Origin: Chryseobacterium gleum
Lineage (GTDB): Bacteria; Bacteroidota; Bacteroidia; Flavobacteriales_D; Crocinitomicaceae
Assembly (NCBI GenBank): GCA_943326315.2
Contig: CALPSU020000032.1
Coordinates: 1-13,393 of the forward strand
Length of the DNA: 13,393 nt
Direction of reading: 5' to 3'
Position 1 is the first letter of the stretch; each line of letters begins with the position of its first letter. The position numbers were made by a program, and so were the translations under genes. Positions 7,547 to 13,393 of this stretch are shown here, one piece after another. The notes beneath the pieces are model-generated. The model did no database searches, was not told the origin of the DNA, and saw nothing but the letters and a program-made list of their open reading frames with translations.

Positions 7547-8629
7547 TTATTTTTTTATGTAAATCTTTTTAACAGATTTAATAATTTTCAATTCACTTTT
7601 CTTATTTTTAATTTCGCTCATTAAGAATCCATAAGGTTTAAGTGAATCGAAATGATCACAAATTGTTTTAACCATTGCAGTGATAGGAATTGCTAAAAAA
7701 ACTCCAGAAATACCCCAGATTAGTTCACCAAAAACAAGTGCTAAAATTGTAAATAATGGATTTATTTTTACTTGACGGCCCAATATTAGTGGTTCAAATA
7801 CCCACCCCTCAATAAATTGAATTATTGCATATATTGCTACAACGCCAAGAACTAAGGGCAAACTAGCTCCTTGAATTGTTGCAACTAGCACTGTAATGGA
7901 CGTTCCAATAATATTACCAATGAATGGGATAATATGAAGTAAACCGCATAAAATCGCAAAAAAGATAGCATTTTTTAATCCAAGTATTGAAAAGCCTATA
8001 CCGTATAATATCCACAAACAAATTATCATTTTAGCTAGCCCAATAAGATATTGCTGAGAAACATGCGTTATACTATATATAACTTTTAACATATTTCCAT
8101 GATCTGTATGGTCTGTAAGTTTTAGTATGAATTGACGAATATGACCTCTATAATATAATAGTAGAAAAACATATGCTAATACCAAAATAAAACTAGTTAA
8201 TATAGCTGAAAAAGAGTTTCCAAGCGATTGCATAATACCACCAATTGAGGGCTGTTCTTCTTTTAAAATTTGTAATTGCATTTCAAATGAAATTCCCAAT
8301 TTATTATAAATGTATTCCTGTATTTTATCTCCAGTTTCAATTGCTTTTATTTTAATCATTGCAAAGTCGTTGGTTAATTCAGAAATTTCCCAACCAAGAA
8401 GACTTATAGCACTTGCGGCAATAATTATTAAAATTAACAAACAGGTTAGTGAAGCTATTCCTTTATGAATCTTTTTTCCTTCTATCCATTTACAAAGTGG
8501 TAAAAAAAGAGTAGCCAAAATTCCGCCAATTACAAGAGGCATTAAAAAATCTTTTCCAAAATATACAAAGACAAGAACTATCAATAGTATAATCAACTTT
8601 CTTGTAACTGAAGTAGAATTAATATTCAT
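7547..8629 (-). CDS. AI-2E family transporter (multi-pass permease)
   Basis: A 360-residue inner-membrane protein of the AI-2E (autoinducer-2 exporter, TqsA/YdiK/PerM) family. Two hydrophobic segments lie near the N-terminus (residues 10-45), a third at about 58-80, and a polar helical stretch follows at about 83-130. The C-terminal half holds the family's conserved core: LHIIPFIGNIIGT, followed by FIEGWVFEPLILGRQVKINPLFTILALVFGELIWGISGVFLAIPITA. The length is normal. Family members have been linked to AI-2 export or to Na+(Li+)/H+ antiport; the substrate here cannot be deduced and nothing nearby suggests quorum sensing. A near-consensus -7 element (TATCTTTA, 8680-8673 on the - strand) lies 44 bases upstream of the start. 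Confidence 0.93.
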   Translation of the reverse strand: MNINSTSVTRKLIILLIVLVFVYFGKDFLMPLVIGGILATLFLPLCKWIEGKKIHKGIASLTCLLILIIIAASAISLLGWEISELTNDFAMIKIKAIETGDKIQEYIYNKLGISFEMQLQILKEEQPSIGGIMQSLGNSFSAILTSFILVLAYVFLLLYYRGHIRQFILKLTDHTDHGNMLKVIYSITHVSQQYLIGLAKMIICLWILYGIGFSILGLKNAIFFAILCGLLHIIPFIGNIIGTSITVLVATIQGASLPLVLGVVAIYAIIQFIEGWVFEPLILGRQVKINPLFTILALVFGELIWGISGVFLAIPITAMVKTICDHFDSLKPYGFLMSEIKNKKSELKIIKSVKKIYIKK

Positions 8630-8996
8630 TTATTCAAAAATATATGATTTTTTTTCATACGAAAAACCTCCCTAAAGATAGAGAGTCATAATAGTTATAT
8701 CTATGATTGAAGTCATTTCTAATCATGATTGCCTCTTATTAACCTTCTTTTATTTAATTGGAGTATAAATTAAGCTATAAGCTAAGATTAAAACTTTGAT
8801 TCCAGAATTGATATAAAAGAAAAATCGATTAATGCAAAACTTATCTACTTTTTATACTGGTTTCAGTAATTAAAAAACTAAAGTTTAAACAGATTAATTT
8901 GTACTCTTCTCTATTTTAGATCTTTAAAATTCGGATATCTTGCAAGTTTTTTTTGTTATTTTTAATATTTATTTTTTTTATTTAAAGTTTTTAGTG
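8630..8996. other. Divergent intergenic region, no gene seen
   Basis: This AT-rich stretch separates the divergent permease and secreted-repeat-protein genes. It has no credible open frame or structured RNA that I can see. The left end carries the probable permease promoter (TATCTTTA, 8680-8673, - strand). A 10-bp palindrome AATCATGATT lies at 8715-8730. The rest, including T-rich runs at 8950-8985, may be upstream sequence of the strong promoter at 8997. Confidence 0.5.
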
Positions 8997-9004
8997 TATT
9001 TTTG
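8997..9004 (+). promoter_or_regulatory. Bacteroidota -7 promoter element for the secreted repeat protein
   Basis: TATTTTTG is an exact match to TAnnTTTG, 36 bases before the ATG at 9041, leaving a short AT-rich leader. The -33 position is occupied by a T run rather than a clear TTG, so strength is uncertain. Confidence 0.65.
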
Positions 9005-9040
9005 CGTAAACTTTTAAATAATTACATTAAATTTTAAATT

Positions 9041-10609
9041 ATGAACAAAAATCGTATTAAATTAAATTTCAAAAATTCAAACACTGCTAAAGCAAGTTTA
9101 TTTGTAGCAGTAGTGTTATTTTTCTTCAGTAATCTAACAATGGCTTCATCTCTGAATGAATCTATGGGTATTGAAGTTACTACAGGTTCAGTTGTTTTAT
9201 CTTCTGCGAGTGGAACTAATATTCAGTCAAAATGTTCTGGTACTGCAATAACTAACATCACTTACAACACTACGGTTGCAACTGGTGCAAGTGTTATTGG
9301 TTTGCCAGTAGGTGTTACTTATGTTTGGGCTGCTAATAAATTAACAATTTCTGGTACTCCTTCTACAACAGGTGTATACGCTTATACTGTTAATTTAATA
9401 GGAGCAACAGCAACAGCTAGCGGATCTATCACCGTAAAAGCACTTAGCACATTGACTTTAACTACACCTGTAGGATCAAATGACCAATCAAAATGTGTAA
9501 ACAATCCAATAAATGCGATTGCATATGCTACAACTGGAGCAAATGGAGCTACGTTTTTAGGTTTGCCTGGTGGAGTTACTGGATATTGGGGAGCACCTTT
9601 GTCTAATCCTTATGCTGCAAATGGCGTAAATATAAGTGGAACTGCTAGTATTGCAGGAACTTATAATTATACTGTTACAACTACAACTGCTTCTGGTGGA
9701 TGCCCTGTTTCTGCTAAAGGAACAGTAACAATTTTACCTAATACTATTGTTACTTTGACTTCAGCTACAGGAACTAATGCTCAAACTAAATGTGCTGGAC
9801 TTGCAATAACACCAGTTGCCTATAAGTTTAATGTTGCTTCAGGTGTTTCTTTCTCTTACACTAAAAGTGGTGTTACAGGAACTAATTTAGGATTGCCTAC
9901 AGGCTTAACTGCTTCTACTTTTGATCCTGCAACAAAAACAATTAGTATCACAGGAAATACACCTGCTTCTGCTGGTACATACACCATTACAGGTACACTT
10001 TCAGGCTTTTGTAAAATATCTACTTTTTCTTTTACAATAACTTCTTTACAGGCTACTGCAGTTTTAACTTCTGTTCTTGGAACAGATGCTCAAACTGTAA
10101 TTGTTAATAATGCAATCAAACCAATTGTATATACATTAACTAATGCTACTGGTGGAATTGTTACTGGTTTGCCTACAGGTGTTACTTCATCTTTTGCTTC
10201 TGGAAAAGTTACGATTAGTGGTATTCCAAATGCTGTAACAGCGACTGCATTGACTTACACATTAACTACTACAGGTGGATGCGCAGCTATTACAAAAAAT
10301 GGTACAATTAAAGTGAATAGTACTGTTACTTCGGTTAGAAAACCAAAATCAGAAATTGTAAGCGATGTTACTTTGAATACATTTCCTAATCCATTTACAA
10401 ATAGCTTTAAACTTTCATTAGAATCTAAAAGCGAAGAAGCTGTTCAAATTACAGTTTTTGATATGGAAGGAAGAGTAATTGAAAATCATACTATAGACGC
10501 ATTGGAATTATCTTCTAAAGAAATAGGTGCTGATTGTTTATCAGGAGTTTATCACGTTCTTTTTACACAAGGTAATGTAGTTAAAACTATGAAAGTTGTA
10601 AAACAGTAA
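9041..10609 (+). CDS. Secreted Ig-like repeat protein with type IX secretion sorting domain
   Basis: A 522-residue exported protein. A signal peptide occupies about residues 1-35 (hydrophobic LFVAVVLFFFSNLTMA). Four imperfect tandem beta-rich repeats of roughly 83-99 residues follow at about 51-133, 137-231, 236-334 and 339-425. Each starts with LxSxxGTxxQ(S/T)K-like sequence, has a central GLPxG(V/L)T (87, 174, 284, 376) and a later (I/V)(S/T)G strand turn. Residues 446-522 (NTFPNPF...VFDMEGRVI...LSGVYHVLF...KTMKVVKQ) are a type A sorting domain for type IX secretion, by which Bacteroidota carry proteins across the outer membrane and usually attach them to the surface. No catalytic motif is visible, so an adhesin or structural surface role is likely but inferred. 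Cysteines pair up within repeats 2 and 3 but not 1 and 4. The gene has its own promoter and strong terminator. Confidence 0.92.
   Translation: MNKNRIKLNFKNSNTAKASLFVAVVLFFFSNLTMASSLNESMGIEVTTGSVVLSSASGTNIQSKCSGTAITNITYNTTVATGASVIGLPVGVTYVWAANKLTISGTPSTTGVYAYTVNLIGATATASGSITVKALSTLTLTTPVGSNDQSKCVNNPINAIAYATTGANGATFLGLPGGVTGYWGAPLSNPYAANGVNISGTASIAGTYNYTVTTTTASGGCPVSAKGTVTILPNTIVTLTSATGTNAQTKCAGLAITPVAYKFNVASGVSFSYTKSGVTGTNLGLPTGLTASTFDPATKTISITGNTPASAGTYTITGTLSGFCKISTFSFTITSLQATAVLTSVLGTDAQTVIVNNAIKPIVYTLTNATGGIVTGLPTGVTSSFASGKVTISGIPNAVTATALTYTLTTTGGCAAITKNGTIKVNSTVTSVRKPKSEIVSDVTLNTFPNPFTNSFKLSLESKSEEAVQITVFDMEGRVIENHTIDALELSSKEIGADCLSGVYHVLFTQGNVVKTMKVVKQ
9191..10315 (+). repeat. Four in-frame tandem Ig-like repeat units
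   Basis: The coding sequence holds four diverged units (about 9191-9439, 9449-9733, 9746-10042 and 10055-10315). They are similar at protein level (GTNxQ(S/T)KC, GLPxGVT, ISGTP) but not near-identical in DNA, so this is an old duplication rather than a recent slippage array. Confidence 0.8.
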
Positions 10610-10632
10610 TTTTCTGAATAAAAATAATTTTG

Positions 10633-10661
10633 AAGGCGGTCTTTTAAGACCGCCTTTTTTT
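10633..10661 (+). terminator. Strong intrinsic terminator of the secreted repeat protein gene
   Basis: A perfect 11-bp GC-rich stem (AAGGCGGTCTT at 10633-10643 with AAGACCGCCTT at 10646-10656) runs straight into a T tract (10655-10661). The stem begins 24 bases after the stop codon. Confidence 0.93.
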
Positions 10662-10802
10662 GTGCACAAAAATACCGGTTGAATGAATCTAAAAGGAGAA
10701 TGCATTAACATAATTGTCCTTTTAAGATGTTTTGTATCATGACTAAATATTGAGGAATAATTTAAAGATTTATCACGAATTTCACTAAAAAATATATTTT
10801 TT
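10662..10802. other. Non-coding stretch with a candidate dispersed repeat
   Basis: No gene is visible. TATCACGAATTTCACTAA (10771-10788) resembles the CACGAATT/AATTCGTG-type intergenic repeats that I recall from Flavobacterium genomes, but with only one copy here this cannot be shown from the window. Confidence 0.3.
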
Positions 10803-10968
10803 AAATTCGATTTATTAAAACTATTTCTGCCAAAAGTTTGTAGGTCATTTTGAGTTTTTAAGTTTAAATGAAGAAGGTGAAACGCTACATCTTTATTTTG
10901 AGGAAAAGAATATTAATCCAAAAGAACATAATTCAAGATCTTTTGATTTCTATAACTACACTCTATGA
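10803..10968 (+). pseudogene. Fossil of a transposase N-terminal ORF (ISAon1-type), frameshifted
   Basis: Translation from 10803 gives KFDLLKLFLPK; one extra base (G at 10836) then shifts the frame. From 10837 it continues FVGHFEFLSLNEEGETLHLYFEEKNINPKE and stops at 10968. Joined, this matches the start of the small N-terminal protein of Bacteroidota transposases annotated as ISAon1 family (LLPEFLVxHFxL...GExLHLYFEEKN), as I remember that family. After HNSR the match is lost, but another frame reads LLISITTL, resembling the family's continuation (LIS...IT) with a deletion, so a second lesion is likely. No start codon, no downstream transposase and no clear inverted ends remain. It marks an old insertion event, not an active element. 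Confidence 0.65.
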
Positions 10969-10982
10969 AAATATAAGTGCAT

Positions 10983-11011
10983 AAAAAAGCCTCACATTTC
11001 TGTAAGGCTTT
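10983..11011 (-). terminator. Orphan terminator hairpin on the - strand
   Basis: AAAGCCT (10986-10992) pairs with AGGCTTT (11005-11011), with ACA/TGT pairing inside after one mismatch and a 4-base loop. On the - strand it is followed by a six-T run. It has the same layout, including the internal mismatch, as the terminator of the tRNA at the right end of the window, yet no intact gene feeds into it. A smaller hairpin (AAGGT at 11018-11022 with ACCTT at 11029-11033) lies just upstream on that strand. Confidence 0.7.
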
Positions 11012-11028
11012 GTCTTTAAGGTTTTTTT

Positions 11029-11062
11029 ACCTTGTAGGCGATAGGTCTGAATTATCGAACCT
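11029..11062 (-). other. Possible decayed 3' end of a tRNA gene
   Basis: On the - strand the sequence GGTTCGATAATTCAGACC followed by TATCGCCTACA resembles the T-loop and acceptor end of a tRNA (GGTTCGAxxCC...acceptor). It lies directly before a tRNA-style terminator. The T stem no longer pairs and the rest of a tRNA cannot be recognised upstream, so this could be chance or a simple hairpin (AGGT/ACCT arms are present). The identity of the supposed tRNA cannot be given. Confidence 0.22.
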
Positions 11063-11191
11063 TTTGAGGGAGGATTTGGAGAAGGTGTTGTTAACATTAG
11101 ATTAGCTTTCCCAATCCTATAAATCTAAGCTTTCGCAAACAAAAAGCAATTGTTGTTTACTGTTTTTCATAAGGATATAGACTGAAAAATA

Positions 11192-11383
11192 TTGAATTCT
11201 CTTATTTTATTTCTATATTTCGGCACTTTAATTTATTTGGTGCCGAAATATAGATTTTGTATATTTGTAAAAAAGAACTTCATATCAAAAATAATAAACT
11301 ACACAAAACTTAATAAATTAAAAAAGACAAATCCAGAGGCATTTTATTATTGGTATAAGGCTTGTCAATTAATGAAAGAATAA
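11192..11383 (+). CDS. Possible 63-aa membrane peptide (TTG start), doubtful
   Basis: A 63-residue frame with a hydrophobic first third (NSLILFLYFGTLIYLVPKY), then a basic stretch (KYRFCIFVKKNFISKIINYTKLNKLKK) and a protein-like end (NPEAFYYWYKACQLMKE). The layout of one membrane helix plus a basic tail is seen in many small membrane peptides. Against it: the only start is TTG at 11192, no ribosome site is obvious, and a perfect inverted repeat and a consensus promoter lie inside the frame. It runs convergently toward the AbiEii toxin gene, ending 13 bases from that gene's stop. It may instead be non-coding sequence. Confidence 0.3.
   Translation: MNSLILFLYFGTLIYLVPKYRFCIFVKKNFISKIINYTKLNKLKKTNPEAFYYWYKACQLMKE
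11213..11253. repeat. Perfect 14-bp inverted repeat overlapping a promoter
   Basis: CTATATTTCGGCAC (11213-11226) and GTGCCGAAATATAG (11240-11253) are exact reverse complements, separated by 13 bases; the next outer pair also matches. There is no T tract on either side, so an intrinsic terminator is unlikely. The second arm lies between the -33 and -7 elements of the promoter at 11236-11267, which fits an operator, or an RNA hairpin if the region is read through. Confidence 0.85.
11236..11267 (+). promoter_or_regulatory. Consensus Bacteroidota promoter pointing toward the AbiEii gene 3' end
   Basis: TTTG at 11236-11239, a 20-base spacer, then TATATTTG at 11260-11267 match the TTTG-N19/20-TAnnTTTG consensus. 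Transcription would begin near 11274. No ATG, GTG or TTG follows in the 63-aa frame until an ATG four codons before its stop, so the transcript would be largely non-coding and would run into the antisense side of the toxin gene. Confidence 0.55.
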
Positions 11384-11396
11384 ATATAAAATCAAA

Positions 11397-12230
11397 TTAT
11401 TTTATCTTTTCCAGTTTTCTAAATTGCTTATTTGTATCTCTCCAAACATCTTTAAATTTTGGTAATGATTTCATTTGGTGACTTAAATTCTTATCCCATC
11501 CCATTTCAAACGTCTTCTCTTTGGCCGAAACTTTTTGTATAAATTCTAATGGGTTTTGATTTTTATGTTCCGCTTTTCGTTGAAATTCATAATATACATC
11601 TTGCAGTTCAATACCCTCATTATTAGTTAGGTATTCAAAATCATATAAATCTCTCGGAACGGTTCTTCCCATAAGAGCAGCCATTTTTTCAATAACAACC
11701 TCCTCTAATTTATAAGATTGAACTTTAAAAGTTTCAGCTTCTTCTTCTAAATCTGAATATTGATGAATTACAATTCCTTGATGAATATCAAATTCAAGTT
11801 TCTCTCCTCTAGTTATATCCATTTTCACGTGGTCACCATTTCCACCAAGAGGACCAACATAATCAATATAAAACTTAATGCTTCCAGATGTTTCATGAAC
11901 ATCTTTAGAGGATTCTGGGATTGAAATATCAATATTTGCAACCTCCTTGATTTCTCGAAAAATACGATTGAATGTGGAATAGATTTCATTATCTAAAATA
12001 TTCGTTTCCATATCTGGATTAAGCGTAAAATCCATATCCTCTGAATAACGATAATCTTCGAAGTAAATCTTTTTTAGACAAGTTCCACCTTTGAAAATGA
12101 GTGCTTTTTTGAGTAAATCATCATTTGCAATTCCCCATAGAATCCAAGAAATAATATAATCCTTTTCAATTTGTTGTGGTCGAACACCTTCTTTATTGGC
12201 TATCTTACTGACTTCACTTGGTTTTATCAT
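11397..12230 (-). CDS. abiEii: AbiEii/AbiGii-type toxin (nucleotidyltransferase)
   Basis: A 277-residue toxin of the AbiE type IV toxin-antitoxin / phage-defence family. The proteins have a nucleotidyltransferase fold; some relatives transfer nucleotides to tRNA ends, and the E. coli/Streptococcus type is reported to bind GTP and halt growth. The active-site signature is intact: FKGGTCLKKIY at 46-56 (GGT at 48-50) followed by RYSEDMDF at 61-68 (D65-x-D67), the metal-binding pair. Further on, KLEEVVIEKMAALMGRTVPRDLYDFEYL carries the conserved Lys and the RDxYD motif of the family. The start ATG overlaps the stop of the antitoxin gene by four bases (ATGA, 12227-12230), so translation is coupled. 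Target molecule here is unknown. All key residues are present, so the toxin is probably functional. Confidence 0.92.
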   Translation of the reverse strand: MIKPSEVSKIANKEGVRPQQIEKDYIISWILWGIANDDLLKKALIFKGGTCLKKIYFEDYRYSEDMDFTLNPDMETNILDNEIYSTFNRIFREIKEVANIDISIPESSKDVHETSGSIKFYIDYVGPLGGNGDHVKMDITRGEKLEFDIHQGIVIHQYSDLEEEAETFKVQSYKLEEVVIEKMAALMGRTVPRDLYDFEYLTNNEGIELQDVYYEFQRKAEHKNQNPLEFIQKVSAKEKTFEMGWDKNLSHQMKSLPKFKDVWRDTNKQFRKLEKIK

Positions 12231-13051
12231 GAGTATATTGCATTTTTAATTGTTAGCTCATCCATATTTATTTTCAGTCCAAATTTTGAATTGTATTTTC
12301 CCTCATTTGGAGCGGATGTGTCTAATAAAGAATAATTACTAACGAGTTTAGTCATCATTGATTCATGGTCAATCGTCCAATTTAAACTTAATAAGTCACA
12401 AAGAAACAAATATCTTTTAATAGCTGCATTACTATCATTTTGAATTAAATATTCAATCAGTAATTCCAGATTAACTTTTTCTCGTGTTTCATAAATTGCT
12501 TTGGCTATCTCTACAATACCTCCACATAAATGAGGTTTTGTTAAAGCATCCACCAATGTTTTTTCGAGATTACTTACCATTACTTTGTCATACTTGTTAA
12601 TCCAAGTGTTTTTGAATCCAAAAAAACGTGTTTTAGTATGCGTGACAAATTGAAATTCTACACCTTTAATTTTAAGTTTAGATGGTTTAATCTGTGAATT
12701 TGTCACAATAATTTCAGATAAGCTAGGCTGAGTTATCAATCCATGAACTTGCATAGCAGAGTAATAACCAATATAATATTTTTTCCCTCTTACAAGTTCT
12801 TTTGCTACTATGTGCCAATCTGGAATATATGTTGAAGCGTCTGAATCAATAGGAACAATAAAATAAATATCTTTTCTTAATTTAATTAGCATTCCTTTTT
12901 GAACCATATTTGAAAGAACATTAGATATATATTGTTTTTCAGTAGATGGAAATCTTTCAATAACATCCGCAAAATGAAAGCAATCTTGACCATCATTAGA
13001 GAATGATTTTAGAATATTCCAATTAAGATTATTTGTATTATTTACATTCAT
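12227..13051 (-). CDS. abiEi: AbiEi-type antitoxin / transcriptional regulator
   Basis: A 274-residue partner of AbiEii. The N-terminal part (about residues 15-75) is a winged-helix DNA-binding region (HFADVIERFPSTEKQYISNVLSNMVQKGMLIKLRKDIYFI). The pattern YYIGYYSAMQVHGLITQ...EIIVTN and the later VSNLEKTLVDAL..PHLCGGIVEIAKAI are typical of the AbiEi family (C-terminal antitoxin domain). In characterised AbiE systems this protein neutralises the toxin without stable complex formation (type IV) and represses its own operon by binding inverted repeats. I set the start at the ATG at 13051 rather than the TTG at 13084, because the promoter's -7 element covers 13082-13089 and transcription should start near 13075. 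It overlaps the toxin gene by four bases, in the usual antitoxin-first order. Confidence 0.9.
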   Translation of the reverse strand: MNVNNTNNLNWNILKSFSNDGQDCFHFADVIERFPSTEKQYISNVLSNMVQKGMLIKLRKDIYFIVPIDSDASTYIPDWHIVAKELVRGKKYYIGYYSAMQVHGLITQPSLSEIIVTNSQIKPSKLKIKGVEFQFVTHTKTRFFGFKNTWINKYDKVMVSNLEKTLVDALTKPHLCGGIVEIAKAIYETREKVNLELLIEYLIQNDSNAAIKRYLFLCDLLSLNWTIDHESMMTKLVSNYSLLDTSAPNEGKYNSKFGLKINMDELTIKNAIYS

Positions 13052-13081
13052 TATCTTGTTATTATATATTAACACATTATA

Positions 13082-13111
13082 CAAAGATAATAAATGTATT
13101 TTTATTTACAT
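13082..13111 (-). promoter_or_regulatory. Promoter of the abiE pair
   Basis: On the - strand TATCTTTG (13089-13082) is an exact -7 match. TTTATG ending at 13109 stands in for the -33 TTTG at a 19-base spacing. Predicted transcription start is near 13075, giving a leader of about 25 bases before the ATG at 13051. Confidence 0.65.
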
Positions 13112-13121
13112 AAATTATCTT
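13084..13121. promoter_or_regulatory. Candidate AbiEi operator: imperfect 15-bp palindrome over the promoter
   Basis: AAGATAATAAATGTA (13084-13098) and TACATAAATTATCTT (13107-13121) are inverted copies matching at 13 of 15 positions, separated by 8 bases. They cover both the -7 and -33 elements of the abiE promoter. Known AbiEi proteins repress their operon by binding paired inverted repeats upstream, so this is the natural site for autoregulation. Binding is inferred. Confidence 0.6.
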
Positions 13122-13266
13122 GATATAAGTTTTTTAGTATGTTTAATTGGATAATTAATGTAAAGCATTAAAGAAAATTTATGTTTTAATAAACACTATA
13201 AATTAAAGCGGTTTAAATCCCATTTTAGATGCTTTATAAAACAAATATAGGCTTTGTAAAGTCGAA
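13122..13266. other. AT-rich spacer between abiE operator and tRNA terminator
   Basis: No open frame, repeat or RNA structure of note is visible in this stretch upstream of the abiE operator. Confidence 0.5.
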
Positions 13267-13308
13267 AAAAGCCCTTAACTTATTAAAAGTCAAGGGCTTT
13301 TGTTTTTT
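13267..13308 (-). terminator. Terminator of the CAT-anticodon tRNA
   Basis: AAAAGCCCTT (13267-13276) pairs with AAGGGCTTTT (13292-13301); an inner ACT/AGT extends it past one mismatch, with a 7-base loop. On the - strand it ends in a T run. On the + strand it is also followed by TGTTTTTT, so it may stop transcripts in both directions. Confidence 0.88.
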
Positions 13309-13313
13309 CACCG

Positions 13314-13387
13314 TGGTCCCACCTGGGCTCGAACCAGGGACCACCTGATTATGAGTCAGGTGCTCTAACCAACTGAGCTATAGGACC
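13314..13387 (-). tRNA. tRNA with CAT anticodon (elongator Met, or Ile2)
   Basis: On the - strand a complete 74-base cloverleaf. The acceptor stem is GGTCCTA/TGGGACC with discriminator A. The D arm contains AGCTCAGTTGGTTAGAGC. The anticodon arm is CCTGA-CTCATAA-TCAGG. The T arm is CCTGG-TTCGAGC-CCAGG. The G1-C72 pair rules out the initiator tRNA. Elongator Met and lysidine-modified Ile2 share the CAT anticodon and I cannot separate them by eye. No CCA is encoded. Confidence 0.93.
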
Positions 13388-13393
13388 GTGAAA

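Noticed and set aside
9191..10315. CRISPR-like or satellite array in the repeat-rich gene
   Set aside because: The repeats are long, in frame, diverged at DNA level and encode Ig-like domains; there are no short identical repeats with spacers.
10657..10672. Palindrome TTTTTGTGCACAAAAA
   Set aside because: It partly overlaps the T tract of the terminator; a 16-bp AT-rich palindrome here needs no separate function.
10977..11105. Short frame from GTG reading ...YLVGDRSELSNLLREDLEKVLLTLD
   Set aside because: It crosses the orphan terminator hairpin. The LVGD start resembles the peptide produced by translating the antisense of a tRNA 3' end, so it is not a convincing gene.
11213..11253. Invertible promoter switch
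   Set aside because: Bacteroidota invertible promoters have inverted repeats far enough apart to flip a whole promoter; here only 13 bases separate the arms and the -7 element lies outside.
13052..13084. Upstream TTG start for the AbiEi antitoxin
   Set aside because: The TTG overlaps the promoter's -7 element and lies upstream of the predicted transcription start.

Overview
The window looks like chromosomal DNA from a Flavobacterium-type member of the Bacteroidota. The evidence is the AT-rich sequence, several promoters of the Bacteroidota type (TAnnTTTG at the -7 element), a protein with a type IX secretion sorting tail, PorT-like outer-membrane barrel and lipoprotein genes, and a fossil of a transposase type common in this phylum. 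All identifications come from reading the sequence; no database search was run.

Left part (1-6450) is ordinary core genome on the + strand. It begins inside rpoN (sigma-54), which overlaps by one base a membrane protein with a degenerate PAP2-like motif pattern. An M48-family metalloprotease, probably a lipoprotein, follows. A bidirectional terminator separates it from a tRNA-Ser(GGA) on the - strand. Next come a small cytosolic protein of unknown function, the site-2 protease rseP, a small coiled-coil lipoprotein starting one base after rseP, and a large periplasmic TPR protein. Several of these are envelope proteins, but a joint function is inference only.

Middle part (6450-10660): a small outer-membrane beta-barrel protein and an AI-2E-family permease lie on the - strand. 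A stand-alone + strand gene follows for a secreted protein made of four Ig-like repeats plus a type IX secretion C-terminal sorting domain. It has its own consensus promoter and a strong terminator.

Right part (10660-13393) looks accessory. It holds a frameshifted transposase fossil, an orphan terminator followed by what may be a decayed tRNA 3' end, and a perfect 14-bp inverted repeat overlapping a consensus promoter that fires toward the 3' end of a toxin gene. It then holds an AbiE-type toxin-antitoxin pair (AbiEi antitoxin, AbiEii nucleotidyltransferase toxin, ATGA overlap) whose promoter sits inside an imperfect 15-bp palindrome, a candidate autoregulatory operator. The window ends with a CAT-anticodon tRNA on the - strand and its terminator.

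The points most worth a second look are the AbiE operator, the possible antisense RNA or small membrane peptide beside the toxin, and the unusual cysteine distribution in the secreted repeat protein. I see no clearly new multi-gene system; AbiE itself is a known family.
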